Made by a program: the position numbers and the translations under genes
DNA from: Nocardioides ganghwensis
Lineage (GTDB): Bacteria > Actinomycetota > Actinomycetes > Propionibacteriales > Nocardioidaceae
Reading direction: 5' to 3'
Length of the DNA stretch: 64,000 nucleotides
NCBI RefSeq assembly: GCF_014779655.1
Contig: NZ_JACXYX010000003.1
Span: 124,001 to 188,000 of the forward strand
The notes under the pieces: generated by a model
What the model saw: the letters and a program-made list of their open reading frames with translations, nothing else
Databases searched by the model: none
Told to the model about the DNA's origin: nothing
Shown: one piece after another, positions 15,486 through 22,504 of the stretch
How the letters are laid out: every line of letters begins with the position of its first letter
Numbering within the stretch: the first letter of the stretch is position 1

Positions 15486-17776
15486 GGAGTGCCCCCGACG
15501 GAGAAGTTGTCGGCCACCGCCGCCGCGATGTCGACCAGCGCGTCCCGGGTGCGACGGTGCAGGGAGGACATGTCGGTGAGCGCGCCCGGCTCCAGCGCGT
15601 CGTCCCACGGGACCGTGACGACCCGGGCGCAGCGCTTCTCGAAGTGGCGACGCATCGGCTCGGGCGGCTCGCTGCCGCGCCGCTCGGCGTTGACCACGAC
15701 GACGGTCCGCGCCACGAGGTCGTCGAACCCGTGCTGGTCCATCCAGTCCAGGGTCAGCGCGCCCGCCCGTCCGCCGTCGAGCCCGGCCCGCACGACCAGC
15801 ACGACCTGGTCGGCCTCGGTCAGCAGCCCCTGGTTGGCGCTGTCGAGGATCCCGGTGCCGGTGTCGAGCAGGATCACGTTGTAGAAGCGGTCGAGCAGCC
15901 CGATCAGGCGGTGGTAGTCGTCGCGGGCCAGCGCCATCCCGATGCCCGGGTCGTCGTCGGAGGCGAGCACCTCGAGCCGCGACTCGACCGCCTGCGAGGT
16001 GTAGCGGCGCAGCGCGGCGTACGTCTCGATGCCGTCGAGGTCGCGGAGCACGTCGGTCACGGTGCGGTCGTGCGGCGGCGCGACCCGGTGGGCGAGGTTG
16101 CCCGCGTCGGGGTTGGCGTCGACGGCGATCACGCGGTCGCCGCGCAGCAGCGCGAACGTGCTGCCGAGCGCGAGCGTGATCGTGGTCTTGCCGACCCCGC
16201 CCTTGCGGCTCATCACCACCACCCGGCGCGAGCCCTCGACGGGCGTGCGCAGCCGCCGCTCCAGCTCGCGCAGCCGCTGTTCGGGCAGGCTCGGTCCCGG
16301 GTTGACCAGGTGCCCGCTGCCGCGGTAGACCGCGCTGCGCCAGCCCTGCCTCGGCACGGGCGCGGGGGCGGCGTACATCACCGCGTCGGTGAAGTCGGCC
16401 GCGGAGACCACGGTGGGTGGGTCGGGTGCGGGGGCGGCGAGTCCCGCGGAGTCGCCGTACGGCTCAGGGGCGCGGGCCGCGAGGCGGGCCCGCGCGAGCA
16501 GGACGAGGGTGGTGCCGAGCCGCCAGAAGGCCAGCACCGCACCGAGGATCGGCAGCAGGAGCAGGGCGATCGACACCACGGCCAGGGCCATCGCGGACCA
16601 GTCCCGGCGCTCCCACGCGACGTCGAAGACGAGCTGCTGCAGGCGTACGCCCTCGCGGCCGCGCTCGAGGAACTCCGGGAGGTACCATCCCGCCCAGCCC
16701 AGAGCGGCGACCAGCAGCGGCACCACGACCAGGACCCAGGCCGTCACGAAGCGACGCGTGCGTGGTCGCAGCTCGCTGACCCGCGGGTCGACCGGGTGCC
16801 CGGGGCGCAGGCTCCGCAGCACCGGGCCGACGCGGGCGAAGAGGTCCGGTACGCCGGCGAGGTCGGACAGCACGTAGTAGCCGTCGAAGCGCACCACCGG
16901 GATGAGCTGCTGCAGCATCTGGAGCTGCAGCACGAGCGCGGTCAGGAGCAGGACGCCGCTCCCGGTCGCGAGGTACGCCCCCGCCAGCGCCAGCACGGTG
17001 AGCACGTTGAAGTGCAGCCCGCCGAGGTCGGTGCGCACCCGGCCCACCCGCCCGATCCGGTAGGAGTCGGTCACGTCGGTGTAGAACGCCGGGAACACCA
17101 GGTAGAGGCCGAAGCCGATCTCGCCCGGCCGCGCCCCGCCGTAGCGGCAGGCGGCCGCGTGCCCCAGCTCGTGCACGACGGCCGAGGCGGTGAGCAGGGC
17201 GTAGATCAGGAGCGCGATCGTCGGCGTCGCGAAGAGCTCGCCCACCGCTCCCCAGAAGTCGCCGCGGGTCAGCAGCGCCACGTCGGCGACGACCAGCGAC
17301 ACGAGCGCGATCGCCACCACCGGCGGCCAGAACAGCGGCGCCAGCCAGGCCGCGGCCCGGTCGACGACCTGCGCCGGCACCAGCGTGCCCTTCGCGGTCA
17401 GGGCCAGCAGCGGCCGCGCCCGCACCGCACGGGTCGGGTCGGGTGCCTCGTCGGGCACGACCAGGCCGAGCGGCTCCAGCCGGCTCGTCACGAGGTGGGC
17501 CAGTCCGTCGACCGTCAGGTTGCGTCCGTACGCCCGGCTCACGTCGTCGGCCACCTGCTCCGCCGGACGGGGCGGCTCGACCGCGCGGACGACCAGGTGC
17601 AGCAGCTCGGACAGCTGCACCACCTGGTCGTCGACGCGCCGCACCAGGAACGCCGGGTCCTTGAGGCCCGAGCCCTGGACCGGGCCCAGGAACTGCAGGC
17701 CGCGCGCCTGACGCCACCGCTGCCCGGTGGCGGGCGGTGGCGCGGTCCTCCGGTGGTCGGCAGTCGTCAGGTCCAT
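15482..17776 (-). CDS. PqqD-like domain, M50 zinc metalloprotease and MinD/ParA ATPase in one chain
   Basis: A 764-residue three-part protein. Residues about 35-105 (LVRRVDDQVVQLSEL to LEPLGLV) have the spacing of PqqD-like RiPP-recognition winged helices. Residues about 125-440 form a polytopic M50-type peptidase like those called putative peptide zinc metalloproteases, with HELGH at about 201-205 and the second-site segment VVRFDGYYVLSDL further on. After a Pro/Ala linker, residues about 515-764 form a MinD/ParA-like ATPase with deviant Walker A KGGVGKTT at about 524 and VILLDTGTG, closely resembling the EspI-type ATPases of actinobacterial type VII secretion loci. ATG 17776 has little Shine-Dalgarno sequence; an upstream in-frame ATG 17860 is possible. 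I infer that it binds, cleaves and helps export the peptides encoded just upstream. Confidence 0.85.
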   Translation of the reverse strand: MDLTTADHRRTAPPPATGQRWRQARGLQFLGPVQGSGLKDPAFLVRRVDDQVVQLSELLHLVVRAVEPPRPAEQVADDVSRAYGRNLTVDGLAHLVTSRLEPLGLVVPDEAPDPTRAVRARPLLALTAKGTLVPAQVVDRAAAWLAPLFWPPVVAIALVSLVVADVALLTRGDFWGAVGELFATPTIALLIYALLTASAVVHELGHAAACRYGGARPGEIGFGLYLVFPAFYTDVTDSYRIGRVGRVRTDLGGLHFNVLTVLALAGAYLATGSGVLLLTALVLQLQMLQQLIPVVRFDGYYVLSDLAGVPDLFARVGPVLRSLRPGHPVDPRVSELRPRTRRFVTAWVLVVVPLLVAALGWAGWYLPEFLERGREGVRLQQLVFDVAWERRDWSAMALAVVSIALLLLPILGAVLAFWRLGTTLVLLARARLAARAPEPYGDSAGLAAPAPDPPTVVSAADFTDAVMYAAPAPVPRQGWRSAVYRGSGHLVNPGPSLPEQRLRELERRLRTPVEGSRRVVVMSRKGGVGKTTITLALGSTFALLRGDRVIAVDANPDAGNLAHRVAPPHDRTVTDVLRDLDGIETYAALRRYTSQAVESRLEVLASDDDPGIGMALARDDYHRLIGLLDRFYNVILLDTGTGILDSANQGLLTEADQVVLVVRAGLDGGRAGALTLDWMDQHGFDDLVARTVVVVNAERRGSEPPEPMRRHFEKRCARVVTVPWDDALEPGALTDMSSLHRRTRDALVDIAAAVADNFSVGGTP

Positions 17777-17779
17777 CGC

Positions 17780-17820
17780 TCTGGTGTGCTCGCTCTGGTG
17801 TGCTCTGGGTGCTCTGGGTG
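17780..17820 (-). repeat. Short tandem repeat in the leader of the fusion gene
   Basis: On the minus strand, CACCCAGAG occurs twice and CACACCAGAGCG twice in a row, the last copy ending directly at ATG 17776. Copy number could vary by slippage and alter translation of the fusion protein. If translation starts at 17860 the repeat is coding. Confidence 0.6.
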
Positions 17821-17838
17821 TCGTGCTGGTGACGGCGA

Positions 17839-17862
17839 CGGATGCGCCAGAGCAACGCATCC
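17839..17862 (-). terminator. Attenuator-like hairpin after peptide gene P1
   Basis: Perfect 8-bp arms CGGATGCG/CGCATCCG around an 8-nt loop, 29 bp after the P1 stop. It would lower read-through into the fusion gene relative to the peptides. Confidence 0.55.
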
Positions 17863-17890
17863 GCCGCCGGGTCCCTCGGGCGGTCGGCGC

Positions 17891-18109
17891 CTAGTGCATG
17901 TGCGTCTGCACGGAGGCCAGGTACTGCAGGGCGAGTGCCTCGGCCTGCGAGTTGATCGTGGCCGCGTTGACGGCGAGGGCGAGGTTGACGCCCACGATGT
18001 TGGTGACGTTGACGCACGCGAACTGGCAGCTCAACGTCTCCCGCCGGGGCAACGGCGTGGCCGTCTCGGCGTCGAGGTCGGCCATGACGAGGTCGGGTCG
18101 TCGGACCAT
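17891..18109 (-). CDS. Small leader-bearing peptide P1 (putative precursor)
   Basis: A 72-residue peptide with no relative that I can name. ATG 18109 follows a near-perfect Shine-Dalgarno sequence (AGGAGGTGA) by 7 nt. Residues 9-26 (MADLDAETATPLPRRETL) align with residues 6-23 of P2, and residues 37-50 share NIVxxNxxxAxNAA with it. The segment after LPxRETL starts SCQFAC, so C28 and C32 form a CxxxC pair absent from P2. The rest is rich in Ala/Leu/Asn/Gln and ends in MH. The pattern is that of a charged leader followed by a core, as in RiPP precursors or exported small proteins. It lies second after P2 and just before the fusion gene. Confidence 0.8.
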   Translation of the reverse strand: MVRRPDLVMADLDAETATPLPRRETLSCQFACVNVTNIVGVNLALAVNAATINSQAEALALQYLASVQTHMH

Positions 18110-18158
18110 GCCGGTTCACCTCCTCTCCTGCTGCTCGGATCTCGGCGGGCGGCGTGCT

Positions 18159-18194
18159 CGGCGTGGCCTCCCCTCCCTCGGGAAGGCCACGCCG
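18159..18194 (-). terminator. Hairpin between peptide genes P2 and P1
   Basis: Perfect 11-bp arms CGGCGTGGCCT/AGGCCACGCCG with a 14-nt loop, beginning 7 bp after the P2 stop and without a T-run. It probably makes P2 mRNA more abundant than the downstream genes. Confidence 0.65.
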
Positions 18195-18200
18195 GGGCCG

Positions 18201-18395
18201 TCAGCCCTGGGTCACGACGATCGTCTGGCCGGCGGCGCTGTTCGCGACGGCGTACAGGGACGCGGCGTTGAGGGCCATCGACGAGTTGTTCGCCACGATG
18301 TTGGCCCAGTTGTAGTTGCCGAAGGTCAGCGTCTCCCGGGTCGGAAGAAGCTCGGTGCGCTCGGTGTCGAGCTCGGCGAGTGAGAGTTCCCGCAT
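18201..18395 (-). CDS. Small leader-bearing peptide P2 (putative precursor)
   Basis: A 64-residue peptide, first gene of the operon. ATG 18395 is preceded by a strong Shine-Dalgarno sequence (GGAGGTGA) at 8 nt. The acidic leader-like part (residues 1-23) ends LLPTRETL; the remainder (about 41 residues) is rich in Asn, Ala, Ser and Val, has NIVANNSSMALNAAS at 32-46 and ends VVTQG, with no Cys. The block NIVxxNxxxAxNAA has the same internal spacing as in P1. No signal peptide is visible, so export would need a dedicated route. Its promoter region carries the three-heptamer array. The function is unknown; a processed extracellular peptide or fibre-forming protein are both possible. Confidence 0.82.
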   Translation of the reverse strand: MRELSLAELDTERTELLPTRETLTFGNYNWANIVANNSSMALNAASLYAVANSAAGQTIVVTQG

Positions 18396-18436
18396 GGTGT
18401 TCACCTCCCCCCGAGGTGCGGTCGGTCTGGTGGCAC

Positions 18437-18480
18437 ATCGCAGCGGGGGGTGCGTGACTCGCGCGTGACCGGTGCGTGAC
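18437..18480 (-). promoter_or_regulatory. SARP-type operator and -10 box of the peptide operon
   Basis: GCGTGAC occurs at 18452-18458, 18463-18469 and 18474-18480, exactly 11 bp apart, the heptamer-plus-4 layout of SARP binding sites. On the minus strand the array ends 9 nt before TGCGAT (18442-18437), a plausible -10 box about 40 bp upstream of ATG 18395. The divergent gene encodes a SARP-type regulator. Confidence 0.7.
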
Positions 18481-18486
18481 CGGTCG

Positions 18487-18498
18487 CCGGATATCCGG
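18487..18498. promoter_or_regulatory. Perfect 12-bp palindrome in the divergent spacer
   Basis: CCGGATATCCGG lies next to the heptamer array, between the peptide operon and the SARP gene. It is unusually AT-centred for this DNA and could be a second protein-binding site. Confidence 0.4.
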
Positions 18499-18650
18499 GA
18501 CCGGTCCAGACGTCGACCCCAATCGTGGGGATAACGGGCCTCCGTACCCCCCGAAGGGGTGGAGCACCGGCAAGGTCTGTCCGCAGGGGAGTGCCCGCAG
18601 CCCGGATCGGTGGCAGCGGGACAGGGAGAGGGAGATCTCGGTGATCGACC

Positions 18651-20234
18651 ATGCCGGACACCAGGCACGTCGCTGAACGTCGCCTGAGCCTCCTCGGCGG
18701 GTGGCAGCTCGTCGTGGACGGACACGACGTCGCGCTCGGCGGGCGCGAGCAGCGCCTCTGCGCCCTGCTCGCGCTGACCGGCGTGCGGGCCCGTGCCCAG
18801 GTCGCCGGCACGCTGTGGCCGGAGAGCACGGACGCACGGGCCCTCGCCAGCCTGAGGCGGGCGCTGGCGCAGACCCGGGACCGCTGCCCCGGCCTCGTCG
18901 TCGCCGACCGCACGAGCGTGGGCCTGGCCCCCGACGTCGTCGTCGACGTCGACGGACTGCGCGCGGCCGCGGCGCGAGCAGGTACGCCCGACGCGGACGC
19001 TGCGTTGCTCGCCTCGCTGGCGGGCGACCCGCTGCTGCCGGGCTGGTACGACGAGTGGGTCGAGGCCCAGCGCGACGACCTCCAGCGGCTGCGCGTCGAC
19101 TCCCTCGAGCGCCTTGCCCACCGGGCGCTCGAGCGCGGCGACACCGGTCTCGCCGAGGGCGCTGCCCGCGCCGTCGCCCGGATCGAGCCGTGGCGCGAGT
19201 CCGCCAGCGAGCTGGTCATCCGCGGGCTGCTCGGGCGCGGCGACCGGGCCGGCGCGGTCCGCGAGCTCGAGCGCTACCGCGAGGTCCTGCGCGTCGAGCT
19301 CGGCGTCGTCCCGTCGCCCGCGCTCGTCGCCCTGGTCGACGCGCAGGAGCCCGCCCCCGTCGTCGTCCCCGCCCCACGGCGGGCGGCGGTGCGGGAGGCC
19401 GTCGAGCCGTCCGCCCGGCGCGCCGCGCCATCCCCCCAGCCGTCCCTCCGGCCGTCCCTCCAGCCATCCCTCCAGCCATCCCCCCAGTCACCGCCCCCGC
19501 CGGACCCCACGCCCCCCACCGGGCCGGCCGGCCTGACCGCCCGAGCGGCTGCTGCCCGGCTCGCGGCGGGGGCGGTCCTCGTCATGGCCGCGTCACTCGC
19601 GATCGCCAACCTCGGCCCCGGGCCGGACCCGGCGTCGCCGTCGGCCGTCCCCGAGGCCGCGCCGCAGGGGCAGGCGGCGGGCCCGGCCGTCTCGGACGTG
19701 GTCCGTCAGGTGCTCGTACGCCAGGTCGCCGCCGCCGACGGGGCCGTCGCCTTCGTCGTACGCGCCACCCGCCGCCCGGCCCGGGTCCGGGTCGAGGTCG
19801 CGGACCGCAGCGGGAGCCGGGTCGTGCGCACCGTCGTGGTCCGCACCCCCGGCGGCCAGCGGGTGGTCGTCGCCGGGCTCGACGGCGGCACGTACGAGTG
19901 GTCGGCCACCTCGCCGACCGCGCCGCCCGTCACCGGCGAGGTCCGGGTCACCGGGCAGGCGCCGCCCATGGTCGTGGCGGCGCAGGAGCCGAGCGTGCGG
20001 GCCACGCCGAGCCCGGACCCGAGCCCGACCCCCACGCCGACCCCCACGCCGACCCCCACGCCGACCCCCACGCCGGCGCCCACCGCGACCCCTCCCCAGC
20101 AAGCGACCCAGCAAGCGACCCAGCAAGCGACCCAGCAACAGAACCCGCAACAGAACCCCCAACCCAGCCAGCAACCCAGCCCGCCGAGCGGACCCACCGA
20201 CCCCGGCACGCAGGACCCGGGCCTGGTGGGCTGA
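18651..20234 (+). CDS. Membrane-spanning SARP-type transcriptional regulator
   Basis: A 527-residue protein. Residues about 10-90 are an OmpR-like winged helix of the SARP class, and about 95-235 match the bacterial transcriptional activator domain (BTAD). A Pro/Ser-rich linker (about 245-295) leads to one membrane segment at about 304-322. Outside lies a beta-rich domain (about 345-445) and a tail of PT repeats followed by QQAT/QN repeats. SARPs are normally soluble, so this ToxR-like layout suggests direct sensing of an outer signal and activation of the adjacent peptide operon. The next gene begins 11 bp after its stop. DNA repeats in the tail (12-bp units, 20028-20080) may vary in copy number. 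Confidence 0.85.
   Translation: MPDTRHVAERRLSLLGGWQLVVDGHDVALGGREQRLCALLALTGVRARAQVAGTLWPESTDARALASLRRALAQTRDRCPGLVVADRTSVGLAPDVVVDVDGLRAAAARAGTPDADAALLASLAGDPLLPGWYDEWVEAQRDDLQRLRVDSLERLAHRALERGDTGLAEGAARAVARIEPWRESASELVIRGLLGRGDRAGAVRELERYREVLRVELGVVPSPALVALVDAQEPAPVVVPAPRRAAVREAVEPSARRAAPSPQPSLRPSLQPSLQPSPQSPPPPDPTPPTGPAGLTARAAAARLAAGAVLVMAASLAIANLGPGPDPASPSAVPEAAPQGQAAGPAVSDVVRQVLVRQVAAADGAVAFVVRATRRPARVRVEVADRSGSRVVRTVVVRTPGGQRVVVAGLDGGTYEWSATSPTAPPVTGEVRVTGQAPPMVVAAQEPSVRATPSPDPSPTPTPTPTPTPTPTPTPAPTATPPQQATQQATQQATQQQNPQQNPQPSQQPSPPSGPTDPGTQDPGLVG
20028..20130 (+). repeat. Coding tandem repeats (PT and QQAT units)
   Basis: 12-bp CCCACGCCGACC-like units encode the Pro-Thr repeats, and then 12-bp CAGCAAGCGACC-like units encode QQAT. 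They form the extracellular tail of the SARP-type protein and are prone to length variation. Confidence 0.7.
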
Positions 20235-20245
20235 GGAGGCACGCG

Positions 20246-21808
20246 ATGACCAGCCCCAGTCCGAGGACGACACCCCCGAGACCGCTCGCCGGCCTCGCCG
20301 GGTTGGTCGCGGGGCTGCTCGCGGCCGCGAGCCTGGTCGCCGCCCCGGTCGGGTCGGCCGTGACCGCCGGCGACCGCGCCGAGCGGTGGGCGGGCTACCG
20401 GATCCCCGCGACCGGCCACGCCGCCGGCGGCTGGATCGGCGGCTACCGGGTCGGCCGCACGCCCGTCTTTGTGATCACCCCGGACCGACGTCCCAATCGT
20501 GCCGGCTTCCGGCGGGCGGACCCCACGAACGACCTCGCCGGTCGCCGTGGCCCCTCCCGACGTGAGACCCAGCGCGCCGCCTGGATCCTCTCGAAGTACG
20601 GCGGCTACCGCGACGCCCGGCAGGCAGCCGCCGTCGACGCCGCGGTCCTGCACCTGCTCGGCGACCGCGGGTGGCGCCTCGGTGGTGCCCGCGGCGCGGC
20701 GCGGGTCGGGGCGAGCGGGGACCCGGCGACCGTGCGCCGCTACGTACGCCTGATGCTGAGCGGCTCGCGGGCCAGCGCCGGCCGGCACCGCGTCGCCGTC
20801 GTCCCGTCGGCGGCGGACGTCGGCGGCGTCACGTCCGTGACCGTGCGCGTGACCGACGGTCACGGAGGCCCGGTCCCGGGCCTGCCCGTGACGGTGACCT
20901 CGCCCGACGGGGGTGCGTCCGAGCCGGCCGCGGGACCCGTCGAGGCCGTCACGGGCGACGACGGGCGCGCCGTGGTGCGACTGGCCGCGCCGGTCGCCGG
21001 CTGGCGCACGGTCGTCGCAAGGGTGGGACAGGTGCCCGAGCACCGCCTGCGCGTACGCGGGGCGCACCGCCGCGGTCAGGCGGCCGTGGCGGAGGGCGGC
21101 GTACGCCGGGTCGTCGTCGCCAGCGCACGGGTTGCCGTCCGCGGCCCGCAGTCCCTCGCCCTGGCGGCGAAGCGGTCGCCGGTGACGTCGGGGGAGCCGG
21201 TCGCGGTCGTGAGCACGGTCCACGGCGATGGCGCCCCGCGGCGAGCGACGGCCACTCTCTTCGGTCCCTTCGCCTCCGACTCGGCCGCCGCCTGCACGGG
21301 ACCCTCCGTCGGTGCGGTCGCAGCCACCGTGGCCGACGACGGGACGTACGACCTCCCGTCCGTCGTGCCGACGGCGGGCGGCTACTACAAGTGGCGCGTC
21401 GACGTCGACGGGACGGCCGCCAGCACACCGACCACCGCCTGCGGGGCAGTGGTCAGGGTGCGAGGTCTGACGTCCCTCGCGGTGGTCGCTCCCTCGGGTG
21501 CCGTGACCCACGACGCCGTCGATGCCCAGGTGACCCTGACCGGGCTCCCCTTCGGGGGTCCTGTGGAGGTCACCGTCCGCCTGTACGGCCCGTTCGCCAT
21601 CGGCGGGGTCACGTGTGCCGGAAGCCATCAGCTGGTCCGGCAGACCCGGCCGGGCAACGGGACCTTCAGGTCGCTCAGCTTCTCGGTGCCGGAGGCCGGT
21701 TGGTACGCCTGGCGGGCCTCGGTGCCTGACGGTGATCTCTGGCAGGGGTCGGAATCGGCGTGCGGAGCCTTGCAGACCGTCACCCAGGTGTCGCCGGCAG
21801 CGGGGTGA
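20246..21808 (+). CDS. Secreted repeat protein co-transcribed with the SARP-type regulator
   Basis: A 520-residue exported protein. Residues about 10-40 form a signal peptide or anchor (LAGLAGLVAGLLAAASLVAA). Residues about 48-170 contain YRIPATGHAAGGWIGGYRVG and an Ala-rich helical part (AAWILSKYGG, AVDAAVLHLLGD) that resembles the start of some actinobacterial surface proteins. An Ig-like domain follows (about 185-270). Two similar C-terminal units begin LFGPF (about 338) and LYGPF (about 445), each with a Cys pair and a GGYYKW/AGWYAW strand. GAGGAGG lies just upstream of ATG 20246. No sortase signal is seen. Its role may be adhesion or an outer partner of the peptide system. Confidence 0.75.
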   Translation: MTSPSPRTTPPRPLAGLAGLVAGLLAAASLVAAPVGSAVTAGDRAERWAGYRIPATGHAAGGWIGGYRVGRTPVFVITPDRRPNRAGFRRADPTNDLAGRRGPSRRETQRAAWILSKYGGYRDARQAAAVDAAVLHLLGDRGWRLGGARGAARVGASGDPATVRRYVRLMLSGSRASAGRHRVAVVPSAADVGGVTSVTVRVTDGHGGPVPGLPVTVTSPDGGASEPAAGPVEAVTGDDGRAVVRLAAPVAGWRTVVARVGQVPEHRLRVRGAHRRGQAAVAEGGVRRVVVASARVAVRGPQSLALAAKRSPVTSGEPVAVVSTVHGDGAPRRATATLFGPFASDSAAACTGPSVGAVAATVADDGTYDLPSVVPTAGGYYKWRVDVDGTAASTPTTACGAVVRVRGLTSLAVVAPSGAVTHDAVDAQVTLTGLPFGGPVEVTVRLYGPFAIGGVTCAGSHQLVRQTRPGNGTFRSLSFSVPEAGWYAWRASVPDGDLWQGSESACGALQTVTQVSPAAG

Positions 21809-21822
21809 GACCACGAACAAAA

Positions 21823-21859
21823 AGTCAGGCTTGACTGTTTGTTTGTGGGGAGGCAGGCT
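21823..21859 (+). promoter_or_regulatory. TetR-gene promoter with overlapping operator
   Basis: TTGACT (21831-21836) and CAGGCT (21854-21859) are 17 bp apart. The inverted repeat AGTCA-N4-TGACT (21823-21836) covers the -35 box, as expected for autorepression. The -10 ends 6 nt before GTG 21866, so the mRNA is probably leaderless. The stretch is markedly AT-rich. Confidence 0.6.
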
Positions 21860-21865
21860 TGCCCC

Positions 21866-22504
21866 GTGACCCCCGCCCAGAGCCCGACCGCGCCGGCGGC
21901 CCGCGTTCCGCAGGCCGATCGGTCCCGTGCCATGCGGGCCCGGCTGCTCGAGGCCACCGTCGAGCTGCTCGTCGAGCGCGGGTTCGCCGGGACCTCGACC
22001 ACGCTGGTCTCCGAGCGGGCCGGGGTGAGCCGGGGAGCGCAGCTGCACCACTTCCCGACCAAGAACGACCTGGTCGTGGCCGCCGTCGAGCACCTCACCG
22101 AGCGCCGCGGCGCCGAGCTGGCCGCGGCGGTCGCCGAGCTGCCGGCCGGCGGGAGGCGTACGCGCGCCGTCGTCGAGATGCTGGGCGACCACTTCTCCTC
22201 ACCGGTCTTCGCCGCGGCGCTCGAGCTGTGGGTCGCGGCCCGCACCGACGCCGAGCTGCTCGCGGCGGTCGGGCCGCTGGAGCAGCGGGTCGGCCGCGAG
22301 GCGCACCGGATGACGGTCGCCGCGCTCGGCGCCGACGAGTCGAGGCCGGGGGTGCGCGAGCTGGTGCAGGCGACCCTCGACCTGGTCCGCGGCCTGGGGC
22401 TGGCCTCGACGATCACCGACGACTCGGCCCGGCGCCGGCGCATCCTGCGCGAGTGGGCCGACGTGCTGGACAAGGAGCTCGCCCCGTGCAGGAGCCCCCG
22501 ATGA
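21866..22504 (+). CDS. TetR/AcrR family transcriptional regulator
   Basis: A 212-residue repressor-type regulator, first gene of the catabolic operon. The helix-turn-helix is at about 30-62 (AGTSTTLVSERAGVSRGAQL, then HHFPTKNDLV). The ligand domain is helical. GTG 21866 is chosen because it lies at the transcription start predicted from the promoter. Its TGA overlaps the next ATG (ATGA). It probably represses this operon and releases it on binding an acyl-CoA or the pathway substrate. Confidence 0.88.
   Translation: MTPAQSPTAPAARVPQADRSRAMRARLLEATVELLVERGFAGTSTTLVSERAGVSRGAQLHHFPTKNDLVVAAVEHLTERRGAELAAAVAELPAGGRRTRAVVEMLGDHFSSPVFAAALELWVAARTDAELLAAVGPLEQRVGREAHRMTVAALGADESRPGVRELVQATLDLVRGLGLASTITDDSARRRRILREWADVLDKELAPCRSPR

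Noticed and set aside
17776..17860. ATG 17860 as start of the protease-ATPase fusion
   Set aside because: It lies inside a hairpin and would add a repeat-encoded, non-conserved stretch. It cannot be excluded, because ATG 17776 also has a poor ribosome site.
20028..20130. CRISPR-like tandem repeat
   Set aside because: The 12-bp units are coding and give PT and QQAT repeats in a continuous protein.
14790..21808. Daptide or lanthipeptide biosynthetic cluster
   Set aside because: An M50 protease and small peptides are present, but I find no dehydratase, aminotransferase, methyltransferase or cyclase nearby, and the peptide C-termini do not fit those classes.
14790..21808. Type VII (ESX) secretion locus
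   Set aside because: The MinD-like part resembles EspI-type ATPases, but there is no EccB, EccC, EccD, mycosin or WXG100 gene in the window, and the peptides lack WxG.
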